Notes under the pieces: generated by a model | Told to the model about the DNA's origin: nothing | The model's input: only the letters and a program-made list of their open reading frames with translations | The model's database searches: none | In this document: piece after piece, positions 1 to 9,415 of the stretch | Layout: each line of letters opens with the position of its first letter | How positions within the stretch are numbered: position 1 is the stretch's first letter | Made by a program: the position numbers and the translations under genes | NCBI GenBank assembly: GCA_963730225.1 | Contig: CAVSQX010000004.1 | Coordinates: 744,001-808,000 of the forward strand | DNA from: CAVSQX01 sp963730225 | Lineage (GTDB): Bacteria > Planctomycetota > Phycisphaerae > Tepidisphaerales > Tepidisphaeraceae | Length of the DNA: 64,000 nucleotides | Direction: 5' to 3'

Positions 1-576
1 TGCGGCGGTGATTATCTCTTCGCCGAGCCGACCACCATCACCGGTAACATCGGCGTGCTGGAGCCGTGGCTCGATTTCTCGAAATTGGCCGACAAATGGG
101 GCGTCGAGGATCGCACCCTGCATTCCACCGGCGCTGATTACAAAACCGCCGGTTCATGGCTCAAGCCGCCGACGCCGCAGGACACGGCGTATCTCACCGG
201 GCTGCTCGATGCGGCTTTCGCGCAATTCAAATCGGTTGTCGTCGCCGGCCGGGCGACACATCTGACGCAAACCATCGACCAGATCGCCAACGGCAAAGCC
301 TACACCGCCGCTCAGGCCCTTCAGCTTGGATTGATCGACGCCGTCGGTTATCCCGCCGACGCCTACGCCTACGCCGCCAAAAAAGCCGGCCTCACGGACA
401 TGACCGTGGTTCGCTACGATCGCCCTTCCACGTTCGCCGATTTGTTCACGTCCAATTTCACTGTCCAACCCGCCAAGGCCGTCGGGTCGATGCAGGGGGC
501 GAGCGTTTCGATCGACGCCGGCCAACTCGACGGCCAGCTGACTCCGCGGATGTTGTATCTTTGGAAAGGATATTGA
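1..576 (+). CDS. Signal peptide peptidase SppA-like S49 serine protease, C-terminal part (5' cut by window edge)
   Basis: The gene is open from the first base in frame 1, so only the last 191 residues are present. The first visible residues (CGGDYLFAEPTTITGNIGVL) match the SppA stretch that follows the catalytic Ser, where S49 proteins read roughly GGYYIA...TGSIGV. The later 'GKAYTAAQALQLGLIDAVGY' is the conserved G-x-V/A-x-x-G-x-x-A-x-x-x-G-L-I-D segment. The family cleaves residual signal peptides and membrane peptides at the cytoplasmic membrane or periplasm. The catalytic Ser/Lys and any N-terminal membrane anchor lie outside the window. The stop TGA at 574-576 overlaps the next gene's ATG by one base, suggesting translational coupling. 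Confidence 0.85.
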   Translation, partial: CGGDYLFAEPTTITGNIGVLEPWLDFSKLADKWGVEDRTLHSTGADYKTAGSWLKPPTPQDTAYLTGLLDAAFAQFKSVVVAGRATHLTQTIDQIANGKAYTAAQALQLGLIDAVGYPADAYAYAAKKAGLTDMTVVRYDRPSTFADLFTSNFTVQPAKAVGSMQGASVSIDAGQLDGQLTPRMLYLWKGY

Positions 577-2922
577 TGGCTCGCCTCACCGTGGCAGGAA
601 GAACGGTGCTTTTGGCCGCCCTGACGGCGCTCATCGCCTCATGGGCTTCGGCGGCCACCTCGGACCAGATCGACACGGCACTGCAAAAAGCCAAGGCGTA
701 TGTCTATTCCCGCCAGCGCCGCGGAAATTGGGAATCGCACGCTACCCCTCCCACCGATGAGGAAGTAAAGAAAAGCGGCACCAGCATCACCGCCGGCCAA
801 TGGGGCGAGCAAACCGCGCTGGCCGTCTACGCTCTTCTGGCCGCTGGCGATTCGGCTCAGGATGACAAGCTGATTCCGCCCATAAAATTCCTGCAAACCA
901 GCAATTTCTGGGGCGTTTACGCTTTCGGAGCGAAAACGCAGATGTATCCGTTCCTTCCCTCTACCGCCGACGTTCGCCGCAAGGCCAGCGAAGACGTGCA
1001 GAAACTTTTGGATGCCCAATTCAAGGACGGCCCGGCCAAAGGCTTGTACGACCAACTCCTCGATTCCACGCGCACCACGCGCTTCGATCACAGCGTCAGC
1101 CTGTACGGCGTGCTGGGCGTCTGGGCCGCCGAGCAAGCCGGCGCGGAAGTCCCGATCGATTACTGGAAAGACGTCGAGGATGCCTGGATTCGCGATCAGG
1201 ATCCCAGCGGCGCCTGGGCACCCGAGCATCATGCGACGGCCAAATATCCGCTCTCGGCCCCGATGACCGCCGCCGGGCTCACGACACTGTTCATCACCCA
1301 GGACCGCCTGCACGCCGACAACGGCGTTTTGTGCAAAGGCAACATCACCAACCCGCACATCGATTCGGGCCTCCAGTGGATCAGCCAGAATTTCGACAAG
1401 GTTTTAACCGACAAACAGCAGCGCTACGCCCCCTACAGCACCCTCTTCGACGTCGAGCGCGTCGGCATGGCCAGCGGGCTAAAATATTTCGGCGATGTGA
1501 ACTGGTATCAGCAGGGAGCCGACTATCTGGTTCAGCATCAGGACGCCAACGGCTCCTTCGGTAGAGACCTGCCCAACACCTGTTTTGCGATTCTCTTCCT
1601 CTCCCACGGCCGAGCCCCGGTGGTTTTCAACAAGCTCCAGTACAACGTCGCCGCCGCCGAAGGCAACTGGAACCAGCGCCCGCGCGACGTGGCCAATCTC
1701 GTCCATTTCATCGGCCAGGAAACCGAGCGCGATCTGAACTGGCAGATCGTAAACCTGTCGGCTCCGATGCACGAATTGCACGATGCCCCGATTCTTTTCT
1801 TGCGGAAATCAAACCCTGCAATTCTCGCCGCAGGAGGAATCGGTGCTCAAGCAATTCTGCGAGGAAGGCGGAATCATCGTCGGCAACTCCGATTGCGGCT
1901 CCGAGGATTTCGCCAAATCCTTCCGCCAACTGGGTAGTAAACTTTTTCCCGCTTACGAATTCCGCGAACTGCCCGAAGATCATCCGATCTACACCAATCA
2001 GCAATACCACCACGGCGACTGGAAAAACCCGCCCAGCCTCTTTTCCCTCAGCAACGGCGTGCGCGAATTGATGATGGTCTTCCCCGACGCCGACCCGGCT
2101 CGCTATTGGCAGCTCGACGAAGTCGCCGGGCGAGAACAGTTCTTCCAGATCGCCGACGACATTTTCCTCTACGCCGTCGACAAACAAAATCTGCTGAGCA
2201 AGGGCAAAACGTACCTGATCTTTCCCAATCCCGATGTCAAAACCGATCGCCGAATCAAGCTGGCTCGCCTTCAGTACGATGGCAACTACGACCCCGAGCC
2301 CGCCGGCTGGCATCGCCTGGGCGCAATCCTTCACAACGACGCCGCCATCCGCCTGGAGATTCTCCACATCAAGCTCGGCGACGGAAAACTCGGCAACGGC
2401 CACGGCATCGGCGCTCACGTCGCTCATCTGACCGGCACGACGCGCTTCAAGCTCGACGAAACCGCCGAAGCGGAGATCAAACGTTTCGTAGAAGGCGGCG
2501 GCACGCTCATCGTCGACGCCGCCGGCGGTTCCGCCGAATTCGCCGATTCCGCCCAGGCCGAGTTGGCCAACATCTTCGGCCCCGACGCCGCCCGCCAACT
2601 CAAGCTGCCGCTGTTCGCCTCCAACCCCGTTTTCAATCTCCCCGGCGGCTCGATCGCCCAATTCGGCTTCCGCACGTTCGCCCGCAAAATGCTCGGCGAT
2701 CTTCAAGGCCCGCAACTCAACGCCATCACCATCGACAACCGCCCCGCCGTTTTCTTCAGCCGATTGGATTTGAGTGCCGGATTAGTCGGCCAGCCAGTGG
2801 ACGGGATCATCGGCTACGACCCCGAAACGGCTACCGCGATCATGCGAAACCTGCTGATTTTCGCCGCGTTCGGCGATCAGGCGCCAGCGTCAACCCAGCC
2901 GGTATCCGTGGCGCCACAGTAA
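576..2922 (+). CDS. Exported terpene-cyclase-fold + DUF4159 protein, frame-interrupted near 1795-1801
   Basis: The start ATG at 576 overlaps the preceding stop. Residues 1-25 form a signal peptide (LTVAGRTVLLAALTALIASW). The N-terminal half resembles the alpha-alpha toroid of squalene-hopene cyclases and prenyltransferases (QWGEQTALAVYALLAAGD; QHQDANGSFG). The C-terminal half resembles DUF4159, a glutamine-amidotransferase-like fold common beside MoxR/DUF58 operons in planctomycetes (EESVLKQFCEEGGIIVGN; FVEGGGTLIVDAAGG). The reading frame breaks between DAPILF and GNQTLQFS: the frame used up to about 1798 runs into out-of-phase sequence, and the frame starting one base later carries the DUF4159 domain. 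Removing one base in the T-rich run 1794-1801 restores a 781-residue protein. The function of the family is unknown; I see no cyclase DxDD motif, so enzymatic activity is not implied. Confidence 0.7.
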
Positions 2923-2937
2923 AATGGCGGTCGCTGT

Positions 2938-3994
2938 TCACGGCGTCACGGCCTGCGTGCTTGGAACTCCCGCCAAATAATGATTGAACCAATCCACGCT
3001 CGAGGTCTCGATCAGATCGATCGAATCCAGCCACATCCCTAAATGCGACTGCCCATCAACGGCGATCAATTCGCTGTGGTCCGGCGCGGCGGCGTGCAGG
3101 CGCTGGCTGTGGGCAAAAGGAATGAAATCGTCGGCCCGGCTGTGGACCAGAAGCACGGGGGTTTTCATTTTCGTGATGGCGGACAACGGGCTGGCCTGCG
3201 CCGGATCGAAGCCGGCCATTTTTCCGGCCAACGTGATGGCACGGTCGATGTCGTTTTCGCTGAAGAGCCATCGCCAATGGCGCAGAACAACGTGGGCGGC
3301 ATCGTGGGCGACATCCTCGAAGCTGTCGAACGGCGCGATGCGCGACGACGGCTTTCACACGAGGATCGACCGCCGCCCATTGGATCGCCACGGCGGCGCC
3401 GTAGGAATATCCGAACACACCCACCGGGCCGCTGACCAACCCCTGCTTTTCCAAAGCGTCGAGCACCTGGGTTAAATCTCTGGATTCGAAAACGCCGTAG
3501 GAAATCCATGGGCCGGTCGAGCGTCCGTGGCCGCGAAGATCAACCTGAACCACGCGGAATCCCCTGCTCACGAACATTTCCTTGTAGAGCAGATAGGGAG
3601 TCAATTCCTGTCGGTCCTGAATTCCGTGCAGCAGAAAAATCGTGCCTCGGGGAATTGGGCCGCGGGTGATCGCCGGATCGGTGGCCGGTTTGCGGACGAT
3701 CTGCGCTTCGCTTTGCCTGGGCGAGATGGCAATGTTGATGCTCTCCCTGCGCGGATCGGCCTGCGACACCCACACGCACAGCGTCGCGGCCGGCGGACCC
3801 ACGGCGATGCGAAGCTGCGTGGCGTTTTTCAACGTGTCCAGCAACTGCGGCGGCGTGGGCGGACGATTGTCGAAATCGCCCTGGAGATTGGGCGCGCGGA
3901 CCGCTATCTCGGCCAATTGCCGCACGCAGCCGCCCAGCAGGGGCAGGCAAATGATCAGTGCAGCGCATCGAAGCCTGACGGTGATTCCTGGCAT
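2938..3994 (-). CDS. Lipoprotein alpha/beta hydrolase, frame-interrupted near 3340
   Basis: From the ATG at 3994 the N-terminus is a lipoprotein signal ending in the lipobox LLGGC (Cys23). The alpha/beta-hydrolase core follows: oxyanion-region HG in 'FLLHGIQDRQ', nucleophile elbow GYSYG, then in a second frame the acid 'HSRADDFIP' and the catalytic His in 'GQSHLGMW'. At about 3340 the frame changes: the first frame gives AVVAHRAVRQ, while skipping one C gives AVVAIAPFDSFED, the expected strand after the elbow. One extra base therefore separates the nucleophile from the acid/His part, and the repaired protein is 351 residues. ATG 4006 is an alternative start. ATG 4045 is unlikely because it lies upstream of a terminator hairpin. 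Probably an exported esterase or peptidase; substrate unknown. Confidence 0.7.
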
Positions 3995-4023
3995 GAAACG
4001 GTGCATCCTCGGCCAACCGCGAC

Positions 4024-4064
4024 GAGAAAAACGGCCGGCATGCATCCCGCACGCCGGCCGTTAG
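4024..4064 (-). terminator. Rho-independent terminator downstream of the HAD gene
   Basis: Read on the minus strand, ACGGCCGGC pairs perfectly with GCCGGCCGT. The stem extends through four more pairs (one G-U) to a 5-nt loop, giving about 13 bp, followed by TTTTCTC. It lies between the HAD stop (4101) and the alpha/beta-hydrolase start (3994/4006), so the hydrolase is probably not simply co-transcribed with the upstream genes. Confidence 0.8.
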
Positions 4065-4100
4065 AGCCTGCGACTCCTTTCGCTTTCATCCCTGACAAGG

Positions 4101-4976
4101 CTAGCGGCTGCCAGGCCGCGAAGTGCATTTCTCCACTCCAACCAACTCTTCCAAAAACTGGGCCAATCCTTCCTCCCGATTGCTGCCGATCACGCGCTTG
4201 GCCGCCGCCCGCACCTGCGGCGGAGCGTTTCCCATCGCCACGCCCAAACCGGCGTTCTGGATCATCGGCAGGTCGTTCATGTCGTCGCCGATGGCGATGA
4301 TCTCCTGCGGCTCGATTCCGTGCTCCGCGGCGACTCGCAAAACGCCTTCCCATTTGTTCACCGCTCGATCGAAAACTTCAATGACCGCCATTGCTTCGGA
4401 CATGACGTTGATGCAATGGAAAAAAATCCGATCGCCGAACGTCTCGGTCAATTCCAGCACCAACTGGCTGGCCACGTCAGCCGGAGCGACGACACTCACC
4501 CGCAACGTGTGCTCGTGCGGATGAGCGCTTAGCTGGGGAACTCGATCGTGCCGCGTTCCGGTGATCGAAATCCAGCGAACGCTTGAGGCGCTGAGCTCAA
4601 TTTTGCCGGATGTCAGGTAATCCACGCCTGCGCCATTCTTGTCCTGAAGCGCCAGAGCCGCCTGACCCTTTTTTTCAAAGAACTCACAAACCTGCCGCGC
4701 CAGCTCCGGCGGCATCAACCAGCGATGCAGGGTTCGCTGATCCCGGGTATCGACGACCATCGACCCGCCGCCCACGACGGCGGCTCCGTAATGGTCGACG
4801 GCTTCAACCACCGCCTTGCATTCGGTCCAGCTTCGGCCGGTGGCAAAGCAAATCAGCATTCCCGCCGACAGCGCCGAATGCACCGCGGCACGGGTTCGAG
4901 GAGTTACCGTTCCCTTTCCGCACAACAGTGTTCCATCGAAGTCGATGGCGATCATTCGAAATTTCGCTGGCATCAT
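4101..4976 (-). CDS. HAD-IIB (Cof-type) sugar phosphatase-like hydrolase
   Basis: 291 residues, the usual length for Cof/YidA-type phosphatases. Motif I is DFDGT with nucleophile Asp12 and acid Asp14. Motif II is the Thr in 'CFATGRSW', and motif III/IV is 'GDDMNDLPMIQNAGLGVAMG', where the two Asp residues bind Mg2+. The large insertion between motifs II and III is the C2B cap typical of HAD-IIB. These cytoplasmic enzymes dephosphorylate sugar phosphates, FMN or pyridoxal phosphate; the substrate cannot be read from the sequence. The gene sits between the antiporter gene upstream and a strong terminator downstream. Met1 and Met2 are both possible starts. Confidence 0.85.
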   Translation of the reverse strand: MMPAKFRMIAIDFDGTLLCGKGTVTPRTRAAVHSALSAGMLICFATGRSWTECKAVVEAVDHYGAAVVGGGSMVVDTRDQRTLHRWLMPPELARQVCEFFEKKGQAALALQDKNGAGVDYLTSGKIELSASSVRWISITGTRHDRVPQLSAHPHEHTLRVSVVAPADVASQLVLELTETFGDRIFFHCINVMSEAMAVIEVFDRAVNKWEGVLRVAAEHGIEPQEIIAIGDDMNDLPMIQNAGLGVAMGNAPPQVRAAAKRVIGSNREEGLAQFLEELVGVEKCTSRPGSR

Positions 4977-5095
4977 CCACGCCTCACGAACGTAGCGACT
5001 TGCAAATCAAAATCAATCAATTCTGAAGTTCTCGACCGTTTATTCACACCATCGGTAGCGGTTTAGCCAAGGCCGGACACCATTACGTGGACCGC

Positions 5096-7246
5096 TCACG
5101 CATTGGCGGTGGTACGCTGGATGCCTCGGGCGGCCCGGAAATCGCCATGCTTCCGCACAATCAGCAGCGAGCAACTGGCCTGTTGGGCGATTCGCTCCGC
5201 CCGGAAACCCAGCAGATGCGATTCCAGCCCCCATTCCTCGGCCACGCCGATCACGACCAGATCAAAATCATTGGCGCGCTCCAGCACAACGTCCACCGGC
5301 GATTCCCCTTCCACCGTGGAGACGGTTACCGGCAGCGGCTGGGTGAGATCGCTGAAGACCCGATCCGTCGCCGACTGGGCCTTGCCCGCCGATGCATCCG
5401 CTCGGCCCGGCGAAACCACGTGCAGCACCGTCACGGCTGCGTTCACATGCCGGGCCAATCGGCCGGCCAACTCCAGGGCAAGCCGATCGTGCTTGCTGCC
5501 GAGGAACGGCACCAGAACCTTGCTGGGGATCGTCGAGCCGCGATCCACGAAAATCGCCACGTCGCTGTCGCTGCCGGTGAGCACGCGGTGCACCGTTCCG
5601 CCCAGGATCGAGGCGGTGTAGATCGGATTGTGAAACCCCATCAGGATGAGATTCACATTCCGCAGCCGAGCGGTGCGGGCAATGTCGCTGGCGATGTCCC
5701 GGCTGACAAACGCGATCGGTCGAACCGGAATCGCCCGCAACTTGGCCTCGGCCAGCAACGGTTGAAGGGCCGCCGATTCTTCGGGATGTTCTTCGGGCTC
5801 AAAATCGTGCCGATAGGTGTCGCGATCACCGGGCCGATGCAGGCTCAGTGAAAAGATTCGTCGCTCGGGATCGTCCTTGCCGGTCAGGGCATCGGCCAAC
5901 TGCACCAATCGCCCGCCGCTGGCGGGTAGCGAAACCGGAATCAGCACCGAATACCCACCGGCCTCCTCGGCAACCATTTCCTGCTCCATCCGTTTGGGTG
6001 GATAAATCAGATGCAGGGCTGGCGTAGTCAGCGAGGTCGTGACCAGCGCCATCAGAATCATCATCGCAAAAATTGCGTTAGTGATGACGCCCAGATCGCG
6101 GCCGATGTTCAAAATCACCAGTTCCATCAGCCCCCGGGTGTTCATAAGGGTTCCGATCGCCGCCGATTCGCGCAAGGGGATGCCGCACGCCCACGCCGCC
6201 AGCGTCGATCCACCAAATTTCCCCAGGCAGGCCACGAAGATCACCAGTCCGCAATAAAACCACATCTGCGGATTGTCCAGCACGCCGATTTTCATCTTCA
6301 GCCCCGTGTAGGCGAAGAAAATCGGCAGGAGGAAGACAACCGTAAAATCTTCCAGCTTTTCCGTCAGCGTGCGAACAAAAGCGCTGCCTTTGGGCATGAT
6401 CGCCCCTAGCAGGAACGCGCCAAACAGAGCGTGGATGCCGATGACTTCCGTCACAAACGCCGATGCCAGCACCAGCAGCAGAACCAGCGCCATCATGTGC
6501 GGGCTGAGGCGCTGCTGCCGCTCGTACACCATCTGAAGAATTCGCAGAAACGGCCGCACCACCAGGAACATGATCGCCACATACGCCACCGCCAGCACCG
6601 CGGTGATCAGGCCCGATCGCAGGCCCTGTGCCCGGGCCACGCCGATGACCAGGGCCAGGATGCACCAGGCCGTTACGTCGTCCACCGCCGCACAGGTGAT
6701 GGTTATCGCGCCCACCTTGCTTTTATGCAGGTTGCGTTCGGTGAGTATCCGCGCCAGCACCGGGAAGGCGGTGATGCTCATCGACGCCCCGATGAACAGT
6801 GCCGCCGGCGCAAACCTCATGTGCGGGGCGTCGTTAAACAGCCGGGGATACAGATACAACATCAGCCCGGCGCCCAGCAGAAACGGAGCGAAGATGCTCA
6901 CGTGGCTGATGACCACCGCCGAATGCCCCCGATTGCGGATCAGTTGCGGGTTCAGCTCCAGCCCGATGAGGAAGAGGAAGTAAATCACCCCGACCTGACT
7001 GAGCACATTCAGATACAGCATGGAGCTGGCGGGGAAGACCATCGCGGCGGCGTTGGGAAACAGCCAGCCGAAAAAGCTGGGACCCAGCATGATCCCAGCA
7101 AGCATCTCCCCCAGCACCTGCGGCTGGGCCAGACGCAGCATCAGCAGCCCGATCAGGCGGCTCAGGCCCAGAATCAGCCCCACCTGCACGATCAGCAGCA
7201 GAATCGGACTTTGCTCACGCGCGAAAATGGCCTGCCAGAAGCTCAA
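5096..7246 (-). CDS. CPA2-family cation/proton antiporter with C-terminal Usp-like domains
   Basis: The first about 400 residues are a Na+/H+ or K+/H+ exchanger domain with about 12 membrane segments ('GEMLAGIMLGPSFFGW', 'FLFLIGLELNP', 'TITCAAVDDVTAWCILA' with the paired-Asp region, 'ALFGAFLLGAIMPKG', 'GTLMNTRGLMELVILNIG'). The last about 300 residues are soluble and resemble universal-stress-protein repeats (ILMGFHNP; VLVPFLGSKHDRLALELAGRLARH; DLVVIGVAEEWG). No TrkA-N domain is seen. I chose TTG 7246 as start because TTGA overlaps the stop of the upstream gene; an ATG at 7384 would lie deep inside that gene. Likely role: pH or K+ homeostasis in the inner membrane, with the Usp part as a nucleotide-sensing tail (inference from fusion architecture). 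Confidence 0.82.
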   Translation of the reverse strand: MSFWQAIFAREQSPILLLIVQVGLILGLSRLIGLLMLRLAQPQVLGEMLAGIMLGPSFFGWLFPNAAAMVFPASSMLYLNVLSQVGVIYFLFLIGLELNPQLIRNRGHSAVVISHVSIFAPFLLGAGLMLYLYPRLFNDAPHMRFAPAALFIGASMSITAFPVLARILTERNLHKSKVGAITITCAAVDDVTAWCILALVIGVARAQGLRSGLITAVLAVAYVAIMFLVVRPFLRILQMVYERQQRLSPHMMALVLLLVLASAFVTEVIGIHALFGAFLLGAIMPKGSAFVRTLTEKLEDFTVVFLLPIFFAYTGLKMKIGVLDNPQMWFYCGLVIFVACLGKFGGSTLAAWACGIPLRESAAIGTLMNTRGLMELVILNIGRDLGVITNAIFAMMILMALVTTSLTTPALHLIYPPKRMEQEMVAEEAGGYSVLIPVSLPASGGRLVQLADALTGKDDPERRIFSLSLHRPGDRDTYRHDFEPEEHPEESAALQPLLAEAKLRAIPVRPIAFVSRDIASDIARTARLRNVNLILMGFHNPIYTASILGGTVHRVLTGSDSDVAIFVDRGSTIPSKVLVPFLGSKHDRLALELAGRLARHVNAAVTVLHVVSPGRADASAGKAQSATDRVFSDLTQPLPVTVSTVEGESPVDVVLERANDFDLVVIGVAEEWGLESHLLGFRAERIAQQASCSLLIVRKHGDFRAARGIQRTTANA

Positions 7247-7650
7247 TTGTGCCCCGCTGAAGTGCCCGCCTCCAGCGGATAGGTTCGCAATATCCGATGG
7301 GCGGCGCTGTCGAACGACCTTGGGCCGGCCAAATGAAGGTTCATGTCTTCCCCCCCCGGCAAGCGGTCGGCCAGCATCACCCATCCATGCCCGGCCAGTT
7401 TCAGCCGCTGGCCCTGATGCTCGACGAGCTTCAATTTCAGAATCGAGCCGTTGTCAAACGAAATCTGAAAGAACCGGCCGGACTGCTCCACGTTCATCGC
7501 CGATCCCATGTCGCCGGTCTGGGCCAGCTTCCATTTCCCGGCCAGATCGGGCGGCGCTGACAGCGTGTCGCCGTAGGCCAGGATGGCCCACAACCCCGCT
7601 CCGCAGATGAGGGTCATCAGGATATAGATATCGGCCGCACGCTTGAGCAT
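7243..7650 (-). CDS. Small exported/membrane-anchored protein upstream of the antiporter
   Basis: 135 residues. One N-terminal hydrophobic helix (residues 7-25, 'DIYILMTLICGAGLWAILAY') is followed by a beta-rich soluble part with 'DLAGKWKLAQTG' and 'FFQISFDNGSILKLKL', reminiscent of a lipocalin-like fold. No family assignment can be made confidently. It is first in an apparent operon with the antiporter, whose TTG start overlaps its stop, so an accessory or envelope role for that transporter is plausible. Confidence 0.6.
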   Translation of the reverse strand: MLKRAADIYILMTLICGAGLWAILAYGDTLSAPPDLAGKWKLAQTGDMGSAMNVEQSGRFFQISFDNGSILKLKLVEHQGQRLKLAGHGWVMLADRLPGGEDMNLHLAGPRSFDSAAHRILRTYPLEAGTSAGHN

Positions 7651-7734
7651 CGGTTCACGATATCAAACTCACCTCGGGCTGTAAGGGCGCACCGGTGCGG
7701 CGCGAAACTTAATTCACGGCGACGATGAATAGTG

Positions 7735-7764
7735 CTGACAGCGGCGCGCCAAATTGGCTATAAT
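7735..7764 (+). promoter_or_regulatory. Sigma-70-type promoter for the NUDIX gene
   Basis: CTGACA at 7735-7740 and a perfect TATAAT at 7759-7764 are separated by 18 bp. An SD-like CGGAG lies at about 7776-7780, before the ATG at 7790. Confidence 0.6.
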
Positions 7765-7789
7765 CTCGCTCGCTCCGGAGACGTTGGCG

Positions 7790-8320
7790 ATGCCGTATCA
7801 TCCCGTCGAAAAACAAGTGCTCTTCTCGGGCAGGAAAGTTCGCCTCGAGCTGCACACGATGGAAGACGACGACGGCAAACGCCGGATTTCCGAAGTGGTG
7901 GTTCATCCCGGCGCGGTCGTGATTCTGCCGTTTCTCAAACCCGATCAGATTCTGCTCATTCGCAATCACCGCCACGCCGTCGGGGAGAATCTTCTGGAGT
8001 TGCCCGCCGGCACGCTGGAGAAATCGGAAGAGCCGATCAACTGTGCCGGCCGCGAACTTCTGGAGGAGACCGGTTTTCTGGCCGGGCGGCTCAAACCGCT
8101 GGGGAATTTCTTCACGTCGCCGGGCGTTCTGAGCGAGAAGATGTACGTGTTTGCCGCCTACGATCTGGAGATGCGAGTCACCAATCTCGACGACGGTGAA
8201 GAGATCGAAACCCAGCCCGTTTCATTCGACGAGGCGATCGGAATGATTCAGCAAGGGCAGATTCATGACGGCAAGACGATCGCCACGCTCCTGATGTACG
8301 ACAAGTTTTTTCGGAAATAG
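7790..8320 (+). CDS. NUDIX hydrolase, ADP-ribose pyrophosphatase-like
   Basis: 176 residues from ATG 7790, chosen over an upstream TTG because it has an SD-like CGGAG about 10 nt upstream and a TATAAT box before that. The Nudix box is complete at residues 74-96: G-TLEKS-E-EPINCAG-RELLEETGF, matching GX5EX7REUXEEXGU with all metal-binding Glu residues. The N-terminal 'VVHPGAVVILPFLKPDQILLI' and the downstream 'SPGVLSEKMYVFAAYDLE' are typical of the ADP-ribose diphosphatase subgroup. It would cleave ADP-ribose or another nucleoside diphosphate derivative in the cytoplasm. The site-2 protease gene follows 4 nt after the stop. Confidence 0.85.
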   Translation: MPYHPVEKQVLFSGRKVRLELHTMEDDDGKRRISEVVVHPGAVVILPFLKPDQILLIRNHRHAVGENLLELPAGTLEKSEEPINCAGRELLEETGFLAGRLKPLGNFFTSPGVLSEKMYVFAAYDLEMRVTNLDDGEEIETQPVSFDEAIGMIQQGQIHDGKTIATLLMYDKFFRK

Positions 8321-8324
8321 CCGC

Positions 8325-9395
8325 ATGGGCTGGCAGGACCGACCCTATTACCGCGATCGCAGCACGTCGCCACGCAATCCGCTGATGTGGTTGCTCACCG
8401 GGTCGGTGCCGCTGTTCACTGCTTTTGAAATCCGGGTGCGCGCTCACGCCTCGCTGCTGCTTTTTATCTTTCTCACGTTGATTCTCTCCGAGACCAGCTA
8501 CGGCATCGGCCCGCACAACGCCGTCACCTCGACGATCATCCTGTTCGGCAGCGTCCTGCTTCACGAATTTGGTCATTGCTTCGGCGCTCGCTGGGTCGGC
8601 GGCGACGCCAACGACATTCTGCTTTGGCCGCTGGGCGGTCTGGCGGCGGCCAATCCTCCGCATCGGCCCTGGGCCAGCTTCTTCACCACCGCCTGCGGGC
8701 CGCTGGTCAATCTTGCAATCTGCCTCATCACTGGTGCGGCGCTGTCGCTGGCCCAACATACCGCCGCCGTTCTCCCCTGGCTTCCGCGCAGAAATCTGCT
8801 CGACTTTATTCCCGTCCATTCCTTCAGCTATTACCTCTGGTGGATCTTCGCCGTCAACTACGGCCTGCTGCTCTTCAATCTGCTCCTGGTTTTCTACCCC
8901 TTCGACGGCGGGCGAATGATCCAGGAACTGCTCTGGGTGAAGATCGGCCACTATCGATCGATGTGGATCGCCACAATTACCGGAATGATCGGAGCCGCCG
9001 TCATCGGAGCGGTCGGGCTGGCAAGCTGGTCGACCTGGTGGGGACTGAACCTGGTCATCCTGGCGATATTCGGATTCCTCGCCTGTCGTCAGCAGCGGCA
9101 AATTCTTCGCGAAACCGGCCCCGAGGAGGATTGGTCGGCAGGCACGGATTACAGCGCCGCCTACGAGACACATTATTCCTCCAAACCGCGGCGGCGCAAA
9201 ATCAGCCGCCGCGCCATCAACGCCGCGCGCCGACGCGCCGAGCAGGCCGCGCAGGAACAGGCACAGGTCGACGCCATTCTCGCCAAAGTTTCCGCGCACG
9301 GCATGGGAAGCGTCACCTGGCGCGAACGGCGCATTCTTCGCAAAGCCACCGAGCATCAACGCCAGCGCGATCTGGAAAACCTGAAGTTCAAATAA
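8325..9395 (+). CDS. Site-2 protease (M50) family membrane metalloprotease
   Basis: 356 residues. The zinc motif HEFGH is at residues 80-84 in a hydrophobic segment, and the second active-site motif is in 'LLVFYPFDGGRM' at about 186-197, where the Asp completes Zn coordination. Five to six membrane helices are visible. 'WPLGGLAAANPP' matches the SpoIVFB/Rce1-like M50B subgroup that often acts on membrane-tethered regulators. The C-terminal about 90 residues are basic and Ala-rich, likely cytoplasmic. The start follows the NUDIX stop by 4 nt, so the two are probably co-transcribed. Substrate unknown. Confidence 0.82.
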   Translation: MGWQDRPYYRDRSTSPRNPLMWLLTGSVPLFTAFEIRVRAHASLLLFIFLTLILSETSYGIGPHNAVTSTIILFGSVLLHEFGHCFGARWVGGDANDILLWPLGGLAAANPPHRPWASFFTTACGPLVNLAICLITGAALSLAQHTAAVLPWLPRRNLLDFIPVHSFSYYLWWIFAVNYGLLLFNLLLVFYPFDGGRMIQELLWVKIGHYRSMWIATITGMIGAAVIGAVGLASWSTWWGLNLVILAIFGFLACRQQRQILRETGPEEDWSAGTDYSAAYETHYSSKPRRRKISRRAINAARRRAEQAAQEQAQVDAILAKVSAHGMGSVTWRERRILRKATEHQRQRDLENLKFK

Positions 9396-9415
9396 AAATC
9401 CTGTAACATTCGGTC

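Noticed and set aside
4006..4045. Upstream ATG 4045 as start of the lipoprotein hydrolase
   Set aside because: It lies on the 5' side of a strong terminator hairpin (4024-4064); starting there would put the hairpin in the coding sequence and add residues before the lipoprotein signal.
5087..7282. Long plus-strand open frames opposite the antiporter gene
   Set aside because: They have His/Gln/Arg-rich composition typical of antisense frames in GC-rich DNA, while the minus strand encodes a clear transporter.
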